Below are positions 26,201 through 34,858 of a DNA stretch of 64,000 nucleotides, one piece after another (positions within the stretch are counted from its first letter, which is position 1; each line of letters opens with the position of its first letter). The translations under genes were made by a program, and so were the position numbers. This stretch comes from Larus michahellis (taxonomy: Eukaryota; Chordata; Aves; Charadriiformes; Laridae): contig NC_133903.1 in assembly GCF_964199755.1 (NCBI RefSeq), forward strand, positions 749,001 through 813,000. Direction: 5' to 3'. The notes under the pieces were generated by a model. It saw nothing but the letters and a program-made list of their open reading frames with translations. It was not told where the DNA came from and did not search any database.

Positions 26201-26641
26201 TGATAAAATGTTGTAGTAATGAAAATAAATAGTACTGATCACAGAGCCTTGCTAATGGTCAATGGCTGTAAAAATGTAATTGGTGTTTATATAGAGAGTT
26301 GTATTGTTCTTGTGTGGTGCTTATTGATTAGATAGTGTATGGTGCTTAGTAACTTCCAAGTAAGAGAGATTATTTTGGAGATCCTACATTGCCTTACGTG
26401 TCCTAAGAAGTGACATTGAGCTGTGCGATTTAAGCAGGTGGCTGTGTATAAATGTACCCAATGTTTGCAGTAGTTGAAAGCTCTAGGGAAAGATTAACCA
26501 AAACTTGGAAGTGTGGAACAGCAGAATGCCAGGTTCTAGGGAGAGTCTTGCAAAAAGTGAGGGTTGTGCAGAGGGATCTCACTGTACCTTATGACCTTTC
26601 CTCTACTAACAGGAAGCAGTGAAGATGGAGAAAAAGATTAA
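2078..26641 (+). CDS. LMTK2: LMTK2, lemur tail (serine/threonine) kinase 2; 5'-partial gene, 13 coding exons
   Basis: LMTK2 is a membrane-anchored kinase of endosomes. It is tyrosine-kinase-like in sequence but known as a Ser/Thr kinase that binds PP1 catalytic subunit, inhibitor-2, p35/CDK5 and myosin VI. Thirteen exons join to 1456 residues, counted from the first full codon here. Residues about 9-33 form a membrane segment ending in [13 protein letters not shown]. The kinase domain spans about 100-370, with glycine loop GNGWFGK, lysine in RVIVKEL, catalytic HSDLALRN, DYG and APE. A long acidic tail, probably disordered, follows. It holds a PP1-type motif (KKAVTFFDD) and the conserved end [16 protein letters not shown]...EDGEKD. 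The human protein is about 1500 residues, so only the signal-peptide exon is missing, upstream of base 1. All splice sites are GT-AG. Identity rests on near-continuous similarity to remembered vertebrate LMTK2, and it is very unlikely to be LMTK1 or LMTK3. Confidence 0.97.
3018..3162 (+). CDS. LMTK2: LMTK2 exon 3: juxtamembrane acidic segment
   Basis: It starts in phase 0 after a T-rich acceptor (aatgcag) and ends one base into a codon at acag|gtgaaa. The product runs from [20 protein letters not shown] to [17 protein letters not shown], the highly conserved linker between membrane and kinase domain. Confidence 0.95.
3163..5350 (+). other. LMTK2: LMTK2 intron 3, with a CR1 fragment
   Basis: Intron of about 2.2 kb. 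It holds a sense-oriented CR1 3'-end fragment at about 4565-4990, listed separately. The rest is AT-rich with no supportable feature. The open frame that runs past the donor to 3293 is intron read-through. Confidence 0.85.
4565..4990 (+). repeat. CR1 LINE, 3'-end fragment (sense)
   Basis: The sequence carries the C-terminal CR1 reverse-transcriptase signature ([24 protein letters not shown], compared with the usual [22 protein letters not shown] type). It continues through the typical 3' tail with GTCCCTTCCAACC and ends in attctatgatt, the CR1 terminal octamer type. It is 5'-truncated and broken, so it is an inactive copy. Confidence 0.93.
5351..5424 (+). CDS. LMTK2: LMTK2 exon 4: start of kinase domain, glycine loop
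   Basis: The acceptor is tgtgacag and the donor is aag|gtgaga. It encodes [20 protein letters not shown] followed by WFGK. The GxGxFG nucleotide-binding loop is intact (G-N-G-W-F-G). Confidence 0.96.
5502..5572. repeat. A-rich low-complexity tract
   Basis: Runs of A are interrupted by short C runs in LMTK2 intron 4, 80 bases after exon 4. It is a degraded poly-A or simple repeat and not coding, although it keeps frames open on both strands. Confidence 0.8.
6009..6127 (+). CDS. LMTK2: LMTK2 exon 5: kinase N-lobe lysine
   Basis: The acceptor is tcttgcag and the donor is ta|gtaagt. It encodes [20 protein letters not shown] and on to FLRNGEPY. The lysine in VIVKEL is the expected ATP-binding Lys of subdomain II. 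The last tyrosine codon is split with the next exon. Confidence 0.96.
6128..7539 (+). other. LMTK2: LMTK2 intron 5
   Basis: A 1.4-kb intron of moderate AT content. I see no repeat family, RNA gene or conserved-looking coding segment in it. It ends in a long T-rich polypyrimidine tract before the acceptor. Confidence 0.8.
7540..7627 (+). CDS. LMTK2: LMTK2 exon 6: kinase hinge
   Basis: It follows a T-rich acceptor (tcactctag) and ends at ttg|gtaagt. It encodes [20 protein letters not shown] and LLVFEFCDL. The hinge VFEFCDL matches the LMTK family. Confidence 0.96.
7628..15501 (+). other. LMTK2: LMTK2 intron 6 (7.9 kb)
   Basis: The largest intron in the window. It contains an antisense CR1 fragment at about 12615-13445 and otherwise unremarkable AT-rich sequence. 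Pyrimidine-rich stretches near 8240-8320 keep a 154-codon frame open, but it has low complexity and no domain. No RNA gene is recognisable. Confidence 0.8.
12615..13445 (-). repeat. CR1 LINE fragment (antisense, about 0.8 kb)
   Basis: Read on the minus strand it encodes a decayed CR1 ORF2 C-terminus, with blocks such as [13 protein letters not shown] and [20 protein letters not shown]. On the plus strand it shows the familiar CR1 antisense text (TTGTTCCAGTTTGTCTG, GGGGCAGCCAACACTGGACA). It has frame breaks and is 5'-truncated, so it is an inactive copy. It lies inside LMTK2 intron 6, opposite to the gene. Confidence 0.92.
15502..15635 (+). CDS. LMTK2: LMTK2 exon 7: kinase C-lobe
   Basis: The acceptor is cttttacag and the donor is cat ag|gtatgc. 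It encodes [20 protein letters not shown] and on to [14 protein letters not shown]. The serine codon of the catalytic HSD is split between this exon and exon 8. The open frame that begins at 15415 is intron read-in. Confidence 0.96.
15636..17471 (+). other. LMTK2: LMTK2 intron 7
   Basis: A 1.8-kb intron. A slightly more GC-balanced stretch at about 16400-16820 keeps frames open on both strands, but shows no recognisable protein or repeat family. Confidence 0.75.
17472..17556 (+). CDS. LMTK2: LMTK2 exon 8: catalytic and DYG loops
   Basis: It completes [21 protein letters not shown] and then GIGFSRYK before aag|gtaagt. The catalytic Asp and Asn (D...N in DLALRN) are kept. The Arg of the usual HRD is Ser, and DFG reads DYG; both fit the LMTK family. 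Confidence 0.96.
17557..18182 (+). other. LMTK2: LMTK2 intron 8
   Basis: An intron of about 0.6 kb, AT-rich, ending in a T-rich tract and aatttag. Nothing else is seen in it. Confidence 0.8.
18183..18304 (+). CDS. LMTK2: LMTK2 exon 9: activation segment and APE
   Basis: It encodes [20 protein letters not shown] and then [20 protein letters not shown], ending in a split Trp codon at tg|gtatgt. The PLRWTAPE block is the P+1 loop. Subdomain IX reads SNIWSLG in place of the commoner SDVWSFG. Confidence 0.96.
18305..19801 (+). other. LMTK2: LMTK2 intron 9
   Basis: A 1.5-kb intron. A short decayed CR1 3'-end piece at about 19190-19245 is listed separately. Nothing else in it can be supported. Confidence 0.8.
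19190..19247 (+). repeat. Short CR1-like 3'-end relic
   Basis: The stretch gggtttgaactagatgactt followed by CCATTCCAATCTAAATTATTC matches the layout of the CR1 3' tail (TTGGACTAGATGATC...CCTTCCAACC...ATTCTATG) with heavy decay. It is too short to assign a subfamily. Confidence 0.7.
19802..19951 (+). CDS. LMTK2: LMTK2 exon 10: kinase C-lobe
   Basis: It encodes [20 protein letters not shown] and on to LEQPYSDR, with split Trp codons at both ends (donor tg|gtaaac). This is the F-to-G helix region. Confidence 0.96.
20212..23128 (+). CDS. LMTK2: LMTK2 exon 11: kinase end and long acidic tail
   Basis: A single 2917-base exon encodes residues 348-1319. It begins [20 protein letters not shown], the end of the kinase domain, and then [14 protein letters not shown]. 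The tail is acidic and Ser-rich, with conserved islands [30 protein letters not shown] and [21 protein letters not shown] run of Asp/Glu follows, and then [17 protein letters not shown], which contains the PP1-binding type VTF motif. The donor is cag|gtatcc; the open frame past 23128 is intron. Confidence 0.97.
23129..24687 (+). other. LMTK2: LMTK2 intron 11, with A-rich tracts
   Basis: A 1.6-kb intron. It holds low-complexity A/C-rich stretches at about 23628-23690 and A-rich runs at 24256-24332. No gene or recognisable transposon is seen. Confidence 0.8.
24688..24823 (+). CDS. LMTK2: LMTK2 exon 12
   Basis: It encodes [20 protein letters not shown] and on to [16 protein letters not shown], ending one base into a Gly codon at aag|gtactg. 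The [19 protein letters not shown] block across the junction is diagnostic of LMTK2. Confidence 0.95.
25219..25467 (+). CDS. LMTK2: LMTK2 exon 13: conserved C-terminal tail
   Basis: It follows a T-rich tract and cccaag, and encodes [20 protein letters not shown], then [20 protein letters not shown], then [20 protein letters not shown]. The donor is gag|gtaagt after a single base of the next Gly codon. Confidence 0.96.
25468..26612 (+). other. LMTK2: LMTK2 intron 13
   Basis: A 1.1-kb AT-rich intron. I see no gene, RNA or repeat family in it. Confidence 0.8.
26613..26641 (+). CDS. LMTK2: LMTK2 exon 14: last coding exon
   Basis: After the acceptor actaacag it completes a Gly codon, then encodes SSEDGEKD and TAA at 26639-26641. 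The tiny terminal coding piece is identical in layout to the mammalian gene. Confidence 0.95.
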
Positions 26642-28915
26642 ATGAATTAAAACTTTCTTGGACTACATACATAAAACACACAGACTTTGTCTCAAACTTC
26701 TTTATCTGAACTCTGGATCCTCCCGGAGTAACACAGGTAATCAAGAAGTACTAAGAAATGAAAGTAAACACTGAAAGCAATGTTAAATCAGGACATTAAT
26801 TTGAATGTGTATTTAACTTTGTAATGTATTTTTAAATCAGTGCAATTTTGCTTTTCATTGAAAGATGATTTTGCCGCTCTTTTCAAGTACTTGAAGTATT
26901 TTTCAGATAACTTAAGAAACAAGTGAAGCAATTACACTACAGTCTGGTTTATGTATGAGATTGTATAATATTCTTTTTATATTTTTCCATGTAGCTCATT
27001 CCCTATTTGAACATAGCCCTGTTGTAGAATTGCGTATAACTGTCCTGTGCAACAGGTGGCTGTGTTGCTGAAACTGTACGAATGATAGCTGAGCAGTAGT
27101 GAGCCATATTTATTCAAAAAGATATCACTACATATTACTTTGCTTATTACGATTGCACTATGGATTATTCTTCCTTTGTTTCCTGATGATGTACAGAATC
27201 AAAATCTTAAATCTGTCAAGGAAAATAAGACAAGTTGAATTGGCCCAGTTACCCAGTTTAATTTGTCCTTTTTGTAGCCTTTGCTATGCACGGTACTTGT
27301 AAAACGTACATAACTTTTGAGTGTTACGTTAGACTTGCTGAAATCTTATATTCAGTACCATTTCTAAATGATAATTATTATAGATTGATTGTTAGTGTTC
27401 ATGTTTTATAGGAAACTGGAAAAGAATATATGATATACTCTGGAATTTTTAGATGAAAGAGATAATATCTCTTAATTCCTGAATATGATCCTACTGACTG
27501 CTTAAACTGTAATAGCATCTGACTATATCATGATTAAGGGCCTTCCACTTTTTACTACAATTTCTGCCTTGGAGAGAGAAGAGGAAAAATTGGCTGTACA
27601 AAACTGGAATTTATGAACCTTATAAAAAGACTAATTTCCACAGACTGGCTCTGGGCACGCTTGGCCCTTCTGTTGTACATTCTGTGAATTTTGAAGCTCG
27701 CTCTTGGCTGACTGCAGGTTGGGGCTGCCATTCAGAGGCCTGTGGTAAATCTACCTCTCAGTGACGTTAAGACAATGAAGAATTAGACTAACGGTTAATG
27801 CCCAATTTTGCACCCTTTGTCAGGCCAGACCTATTTCAAGGTGTCTGCAAGGCTCCATAGTACATCTTGGAATGCGAACTGACCCAAAGATGCAGTATAG
27901 TAAAGTTTGGTCTGAAGCTGTCTGTAGGGAAGGGAATACAACGAGGGGTTTTTAACCTTCATACTCTACCACGCGTTTAGCTAGCTTAACCCTTGAAACC
28001 GCCTGGAAAAAATAATCCTTAATTATCACTCCAGAGTGATTCGGTTGAGAAGCAGATCGCTGACCTCTTGGAATGCCTTATGCAGCTGTGGATCTGTAGG
28101 AAACACTGATAGGGACAGTTTACCTGGCGTTGTATTTTAGTGTACTAAAATCAAACGTACTAAAACTAAGTACTTTGTATTTTAGTGGCTATTTTGGCAG
28201 GGCTTCAGTATAATGGTGGTCCAAGCGCTCCGTGTTCAGATCACGTGAAGTATGGGAGGACTAGGTATTTTCAGATGTTGTGAAGTTTGGTTTTTTATAC
28301 CTCTATATGCATTTTGATTTTTTTTAAGTATGTTTTAAATTACAGGAATATGTTAATTGCTTTTTTCCAGCATTATTTAGCCCTTGACCACAATGGTTTC
28401 CATACTGATCAAAAGGGAATGATGTAGTGTTCATGTTATTTAAAGTTGCCAATGTGTTGTTGAGACGACTTTTTCTGATGAGGCACTCGGGTTTGGAGTT
28501 AGTCAGAACTGTTCTTCAGTATGAAGCAAGGAACTGAATTTTTCATGGACTTTCCCCAAAACGTGATTTAAAGGGCAAAGCCAAGTAGTTCTTAATACAG
28601 GCTTGCAGTATATATACTGTAGAAGGTTTAAGGAAGCTGTGCGCTACTCTCAATATTTTAAATATAGGTAATAGACATTGTGCACAAATTACTGCTTAGA
28701 AATTCCATAATTCCAATGTTAAACTCCTTGATACAGGTAGATTCAAGTATCTCGTCTGTCTTCTATAATTCTCACCATAGTAAGAATGAAACTCCGTAAT
28801 GGTCTGCAAAGAACGTGTGGGCTTGTCTGCCTTGCGTGGTGAAAAACCTGCTGTATCAGACCTGGAGTTCAGCCTTAATTTTGAATAATTTGATTTAAAA
28901 TATAGTCCAAGGTTA

Positions 28916-28921
28916 AATAAA
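28916..28921 (+). terminator. LMTK2: Proximal polyadenylation signal, LMTK2
   Basis: AATAAA is followed within 60 bases by a GT-rich stretch (ggttgtgcgttttgtttc), the expected downstream element. Cleavage would fall near 28935-28945. Confidence 0.6.
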
Positions 28922-30584
28922 AGCTTCTACTCCAGAATGCTGCAATTTGGTTGTGCGTTTTGTTTCTCACAGTTCTGGAAAATCAGATGTTTATCTTGCA
29001 CATCAGGGATTCCTTTTGCTTGATGGGAGTCGTAAGATTTTTATTGTGTACCCGGGTTTAAAGAAGATCTTACATAGGAGGTGAAAGTTTACTCCTTTGT
29101 CCAAATGGACTCATTGCTAACGAATTGCCAAAGGAGCACTCTTCCAAAACGGGCTGGGATGTGTATGATATTAGGCAAGGTAATGTCCCTTTTAGCTGTA
29201 CAATGAAGAGAGAAAAATATTTAAAGTTGACTCATCTCACTTAAACGATGAATTTTAATTTCAGTAGTCCGTTAGGCTGGATTGCAATAATAGATTGACA
29301 GGTCTTTTGGGGAAAAATTTATAGTAAAAATCTGATCAAGTATAGCAATATTTAAATATCTGCCTAGCAGTCAGTGGCACAATAAAGACGAATCGGTAAT
29401 TCCAACGTATTACATTATAAGGGGATTTGTTACAAATCATTAATTAAACTATATGTAATTTCTTGCACTAGCTACTTAAGCATGGTTTCCGTTTTAGAAG
29501 TACATGTATCTATTTTCAATGGTTTATTATGAGGACTGGTTACACTTTAATTCCTTCTCTAGTAGAATACCTTGATTATTTGACTAATGAAGGCATTGTC
29601 TCGATTTGGCTACTAAAGTTATTTAAAAGATCTGATTTTTCCCACCTAAGGAAGTTTGTTTAAAAATGAGGATCTGTAGTGAGAAGCCAAGAGAGCGAGA
29701 AGAGCGTCCAGTTGTAGTGGCAACACCTGTGCTCTCCGAAATCCCCCAGCTGCAGATATGTTGCGTGTAGAACTGCGTTTATGGAAACTGCCATTTTCAT
29801 GGAAATGAGCGGATTGAACATTTTTTCATATCCTTGTTGGTGCACTAATGAAAGCCATTTAAGCCTCATTCTTTTTATCAGTATTTTTAGCAGATTTTTA
29901 GGTAGTACTCTATCTTTTTCATGAGGAGGCTGGTTGATAAGAAGACTTTTTTTTTTTTTAATGATTAAGCACTATGCTAAAATGTCAGCATTGTCAGGTG
30001 TTAGTGACATGGCTATTTTTGTTGGAGTTGGTGAAAGGTGGAATCCAAGTACATTAGCCTTATAAGAAATAGCCTTAAATAAGAATGGAGTATACAAAAT
30101 TACTTCAGCTTTAAGTCATACAGAAATATCCTTGTATGTTGATGGTTTTAGTACAGGACTGGAAAAAAAATCTAGAGGAGAGTCAAACATCATATAAACT
30201 TATTGAAAATAAGTATTTGTAATACCAGCAGCCTGTTTTTCAGAAACTTGAATATGACTTACAGTTTTGTTTATGAAATTGTTTGAACTTGCACAGATGT
30301 AGGTGTAACTTAAATGATAAATGGTACTGATGTGTGTGTATATATAATGTTTAATTCTATTTGTAAATGAGAAACTATGTAACAAAATCATAGGTATGAG
30401 GTTTTCCTATTGTAATTTAATACAGGTATGAGGTTTATGGCAATATATCATAGTTAATGAAATTTCAGGTCAAAATGTCTTTAAATTGTGTACATTTTTA
30501 AATTGTAATTTCTACTGTATATTGATTATCATGCATAGTGTGATTCAAGAAACTGCTTGTAATTTAAAAATATTTAATATTAAA

Positions 30585-30590
30585 AATAAA
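30585..30590 (+). terminator. LMTK2: Distal polyadenylation signal, LMTK2
   Basis: AATAAA is followed by T/GT-rich sequence (ctttgtctatgtttgttc). It marks the probable end of the long LMTK2 transcript, about 1 kb before the BHLHA15 CpG island. Confidence 0.6.
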
Positions 30591-31086
30591 ATACAGTTAT
30601 ATATTTATAATCTCTTTGTCTATGTTTGTTCATTCTCAAACAGATGCCAGCAATGGATCGGGTCCACAGTATAGTTCTGCTGTGAGATATATTTGTTAGT
30701 GCCCAGAGGTTGAGAAAGTACCAAAAACTCAAAGCCACAGTCCCAGCAGATGAGTCCACACTAGATAGTGTAGTCGCCTGTAATTTCTTCTAATATCACC
30801 CGTGTGTCAACTTCAGGTAACGTGTATATGCAGTCAGTAGACAAGCAATACTTAAAATACAAACAGTGTAATTCTAAAAACTGAATATTGCTTTTAATCC
30901 TCGAATTAAGCATCTGTACGAAGAGTGGAGATTTAAAAATTAAGTACCCTTCAAGAATCAGGTTAATGGTATGTTTTCTCACTTTTTATTGACTTTATTT
31001 CTAGAAGATTATTTTACTGTGGGTTTGTTGGGTTTTGGCTTTTTCTCTTAAACCTAAGTGTGTGTGCTGAACGGAGCTAAGATTCA

Positions 31087-31210
31087 AGGCCAGGCTGGAC
31101 GGGGCTCTGAGCAACCTGGTCCAGTGGGAGGTGTCCCTGCCCAGGGCAGGGGATGGGACTCAATGGGCTTTAAGGTCCCTTCCAACCCCAACCCTTCCAT
31201 GGCTCTATAG
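31087..31210 (+). repeat. CR1 LINE 3'-tail fragment
   Basis: The text ggccaggctggacggggctc, GTGGGAGGTGTCCCTGCCCA and TTTAAGGTCCCTTCCAACCC is the standard CR1 3' tail in sense orientation. It is about 124 bases long and lies between LMTK2 and BHLHA15. Confidence 0.93.
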
Positions 31211-31600
31211 GATCTCCAGGTGACCAGCACCTGTGTGTGGTGGTCACTTTGTTCAGGGGCGACCGAGGCCGTTCCGCCTGGGCCCTCGGTGAGGCAGGAG
31301 CAGCGTGCTGTGTCTCCTCTCAGCCTGTTCGCTGCCGGGGTGCAGCGATGTCCCCAGCTGCTGTCACAGCTGTTCCGAGTCCCGGCTGCTGGGGAGACCT
31401 GGGAAAGAAAAACTGATACCAAGGTGACTGAACTTCATTAGGTAAAGTGTAACTACTGGGCTGAAAGGGGACCAAGACAGTGGTTGAGAACAGATGTAAA
31501 AGATCCCATGGCACTAAGCTGGTCATTGTGTATAGAACCTGTTGCCAAAGAATTTGAGCACTTAAGAGTCTTCGGCAGTAGCAGCCTTCTTGTGAGCGAT
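31211..31600. other. Spacer between LMTK2 and the BHLHA15 CpG island
   Basis: This holds moderately GC-rich sequence with short open frames on both strands and no recognisable protein. It may be upstream regulatory sequence for BHLHA15. Confidence 0.5.
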
Positions 31601-31668
31601 GGAGGAGCTACGCCCGGGGGGCTTTTCCCGGCAGGTGGGATGATCGCACTTGCACGGAGCTGAGAGCT

Positions 31669-31712
31669 TCCTCCTCCTCCTCCTCCTCCTCCTGCTGCTG
31701 CTGCTGCTGCAG
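31669..31712. repeat. (CTC)n-(CTG)n trinucleotide microsatellite
   Basis: About eight CTC units pass directly into about seven CTG units at the edge of the CpG island. It is a candidate length-variable locus next to a promoter. Confidence 0.9.
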
Positions 31713-31750
31713 TAAGCGCCAGCCTGACCCTCCTGCGGTGACATCGCTCT

Positions 31751-31778
31751 GCCTGGCCTGGCCTGGCCTGGCCTCCTC
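31751..31778. repeat. (CCTGG)n short tandem repeat
   Basis: Five to six copies of the pentamer CCTGG/GCCTG stand in tandem inside the BHLHA15 CpG island. Confidence 0.85.
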
Positions 31779-32177
31779 GGGTTAGTGGCCGCACCTCGCA
31801 CACGGTGCCGCCGCTGCCCCCCGGCCGTTCGCTGTCTCCCGGTCACCGGGAGCCTCGTGCCAGTGCGTCTCCGGGCACTGCCCCCCCGGGGTACGGCGGG
31901 TCCCGGAGCAGCCGGGCCCCCCCGCCGGTGCCGGTGTGCGTGCCGCCGCCGAGGCCGAGCCCCCGCCCGCCGGGCCGGGCCCGCCCCCGCCGATAACGCG
32001 ACGTGTCGCGGCCGCGCAGGCACCGGCCGCCGCGGGGGGGTGCGGGCCCGGCGGGAGGCCGGTCCCTCGACGCCTCCTGCGGCCAGAGCCCGGCCAGCCC
32101 GCGGCCGGGCGGTGCCCCGCAGCGCTCCCATGTCGCCCCCCGGGCCGTAGGCGCCTTCTCCACTGCTGGTGTCAGCG

Positions 32178-34324
32178 GTAAGTCACAGAGGAGGGACGCC
32201 AGCCCTGACGGACGGGTGCAGAGGGGGGAAGATCGGTCGGTATTTGGCTGCTCTCTCTGGTCTCTGACCAGCCCAGTCTGTTGCTCCTGATCCCCTCTCC
32301 ATTTCCCCCTCACCCGTCTCCCTGGGGCTCCTGTCAGCCTGGCTGTGGCTGCAGCGGGTCATTTCTCAGGGGTACGGAGGAGTGCAGCGGTCTGAAAGCA
32401 ACCCTCGGCCAGCTGAGCACCCTCTTGTCCCACGTCATCCCCTTGGCATTCCCCTACCCTGCAGTTTTACACACTGCTTTGCTCCCCTGGTTTGCTGAAG
32501 CTTCCTTTCTCTTGGACTCTTCTTCCCGCTTTCTCTGCTGGGTGCCTCTGCAAACCCCCTCTTCACCGAGTCCTGTGGCTCCGTCCCTTTCAGACAGCTG
32601 CTGCTCGCTCCTCTGCTCTCCCCAGTGCCGCATCTTGCGCTGGAGGGGGAAGTTGACGGGTCTCCTTTGTGCCGCCTTTACTTTCCTGTCATGCAGTTAC
32701 GCCCTTTCTGCCCAGTGAGTGAGACTGAGGGTCCAGAACAGACCCAGCGCTTGGCTTTAGTCCTCTTTTCTTGCTAAAGAAGCCCATGTGTCTCTAGCGT
32801 TTCTTCTGGGCTCCCACAACACAAGCTAGTCGGGGCTGTCTTTCTCTCAGCATTTGTCACCCGCGTGCCACCCTGATCATACTGGCAAAGCTGCCTCCCT
32901 GGTAGCAAGGAAGATCGCCAGGATGCCTTCGCAGGCAGAGAGCTGAATCACCCTGAATGCCGAGCAGCTGAAGATGTCTCTAAAGAAATGAGAGAGGAAG
33001 TGCTATTTACGGCAGCTCACCCGGGAACTGCTGGCCACCTGCTCCCGCTAAGGCTGATGTCCTCTGCTGGGGTGCTCACGCACCTGTGTCTGGGTTGTTT
33101 GGGGGTTTTTAGTGGCTCACCAACCCTGTAGCTGCTCCTACATAATAGAATCAGCATAAAAACATATATGTATTTTTTTAAGACCACACCTTTGTATGAC
33201 TACGTGGAAGAAAGTGGAAGGAAGCATTTTGGGAATGGCCTCAGTAACGCTGGGGGCTGGTGTTAGAGCGGGGTTGCTGTGAGGGTGCTGGCTTCAGATG
33301 TAGTGTGGGCACAGGGTCTGGGCTGGGGGTAAAGCTTCAGTGCTGCCCTCTGCCTCGCTGGCGGCTGAGGAGGGAAACTGCTCTGTCTTTCTGGATAACC
33401 TGGGCAATACGTACCGCTCTGCTGCTGTTGAGCTGGGGCAGAAGTTGCGATTAAGCCCCACCATTATTTGATTTCTGTTGGAGGAGGGAAATGCTGGTTT
33501 GTGTGCGTAGCCCAGACCGCGGAGATGCTGTGGATGAAAACTTGCTGGCTAGGAGTTTCAGAGCCCCTGTATGAGTTAGTGTGTCACGATTCCCTCTAGT
33601 GGACTGCTCATAAATGCAGCGTGAACCTATTCCTACAAAAAGCAATTACCAGGAGTTCGAGGAGAAATTACTTTCTGAGTAAGAGCCTGAGGGTTCTGTC
33701 TAATACCCCACACATAAGCCTGCATACGTACGAGGAGGCCGTGTACGGTTTTATTGTAACTTGTGGTAACTAGAGCTGGGAGAAAACAGAAGCACATGAG
33801 ATGAAAAAACAGAGGAAATGTGTTATCAAACCTATTTGACCATTGTACTCATATTTTTTGGGTTCTGGTTCACTATTCCCATGGGAAGACTGGATCAGCT
33901 GGGAGACCATTTTCTCACGTGCGGTGAGGGAGGAGAAGTCTCCAGTTGGACGCCTACTTACAAGAGAGAGGTGTCTGTTTTTCACTTGGCTTCCCACGTG
34001 AGAGGACACCAGTGGGTGATTCACTGTGTCTGTGTTTCAGTGGTTCCATTCGCTTGGCCTCTGCTCCCTCTGTAACCAATTCCTTCCAGCTGAAGGAGGG
34101 TCTGTTGTTCTCTAGAAAGGGATTTCTCCTCTGTTCATCCGCACAGATCATCTTGACTAGTAGCATTCACCACTTCTAAAATGAACATCACTAAATTAAG
34201 AGAGCAAATGGTGGTTTTCCGGTAGTGAACAAGTAAGCAAATAGATCAAGCAAACCTGCATCGGGTCATTTGTTCAGCATGGAACTGTGCAGCAGCTAAA
34301 GATATTGGTGTCGTGTTTTTACAG
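32178..34324 (+). other. BHLHA15: Putative BHLHA15 5' UTR intron
   Basis: It begins with a consensus GTAAGT and ends with a T-rich tract and acag at 34321-34324. It contains two CACGTG E-boxes at 33916 and 33995. No other gene is recognisable. The intron is predicted from splice consensus only. Confidence 0.5.
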
Positions 34325-34360
34325 CACGTTGATGCTTAATACCAGTACATCTACCAAAAC

Positions 34361-34858
34361 ATGAAGACTAAAACCAAAGGGAAGAAGCAGAGGCATACTG
34401 CAGACAAAGATGCATTTTCTGAGGAGTCGGCGATGAGAAAAAAAGAGCTGGTGAAACGATTGCGACACAAGGAGAGGAGAGGGGGAAGCAAGGAGAGCAG
34501 CAAGGTCGCTCCAGCCAGAGGCAAGCATCCTTGGAGCAGTAAGGACAGGCATTTGAGGAGACTGGAAAGCAACGAGCGGGAGAGGCAGAGAATGCACAAG
34601 CTCAACAACGCGTTCCAGGCTCTGCGGGAGGTGATCCCTCATGTGAGAGCTGAGAATAAACTTTCCAAAATAGAGACTCTCACACTGGCCAAAAATTACA
34701 TTAAATCCTTGACCTCCATTATACTCAATATGTCCAACGGACACTTTCCATCAGCAGAAGGGATGGGGGGAGCCTGGGGGCCCAAATTGTACCAGCATTA
34801 TCAACAGCAACATGGGGATGATGAGCATGAGGAACATCTACAGAAATACTCCACGTAG
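34361..34858 (+). CDS. BHLHA15: BHLHA15 (MIST1), class A basic helix-loop-helix transcription factor
   Basis: This single-exon 165-codon gene encodes the secretory-cell maturation factor MIST1. The protein binds E-boxes in the nucleus as a dimer and drives the exocrine program, as in pancreatic acinar and plasma cells. The basic region and helix-loop-helix lie at about residues 68-122, with [20 protein letters not shown] then [20 protein letters not shown]. The NERER E-box contact residues are intact. The N-terminus is Lys/Arg-rich and the C-terminus is short and His/Gln/Glu-rich ([16 protein letters not shown]). It is slightly shorter than the mammalian protein (about 189). The start is the first ATG after a predicted acceptor at 34324. 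It is tandem to LMTK2 and convergent with TECPR1. The bHLH sequence separates it from neurogenin and NeuroD relatives. Confidence 0.95.
   Translation: MKTKTKGKKQRHTADKDAFSEESAMRKKELVKRLRHKERRGGSKESSKVAPARGKHPWSSKDRHLRRLESNERERQRMHKLNNAFQALREVIPHVRAENKLSKIETLTLAKNYIKSLTSIILNMSNGHFPSAEGMGGAWGPKLYQHYQQQHGDDEHEEHLQKYST

Larger units (their letters stand above)
26642..30615 (+). other. LMTK2: LMTK2 3' UTR (probable)
   Basis: AT-rich non-coding sequence continues from the stop codon with no repeat family and no coding signal. Two canonical AATAAA signals with GT-rich sequence behind them, at 28916 and 30585, give predicted UTRs of about 2.3 and 4.0 kb. A long 3' UTR is usual for LMTK2. The exact end is inferred, not seen. 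Confidence 0.7.
31640..32185 (+). promoter_or_regulatory. BHLHA15: CpG island; probable BHLHA15 promoter and 5' UTR exon
   Basis: The stretch is strongly GC- and CpG-rich with GC boxes. It ends in a strong splice donor at 32178 (cagcg|gtaagt). No coding exon of a known gene fits here. Vertebrate BHLHA15 has a non-coding first exon, and an acceptor (ttttacag) lies 36 bases before its start codon. I infer that this island is its promoter and first exon. Open frames on both strands here reflect base composition. Confidence 0.6.

Noticed and set aside
31562..32313. Long Arg/Ala/Pro-rich frames on both strands
   Set aside because: GC-rich CpG-island composition removes stop codons; frames overlap on both strands with no domain.
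34319..34744. 141-codon minus-strand frame opposite BHLHA15
   Set aside because: It is the antisense shadow of the bHLH coding sequence.
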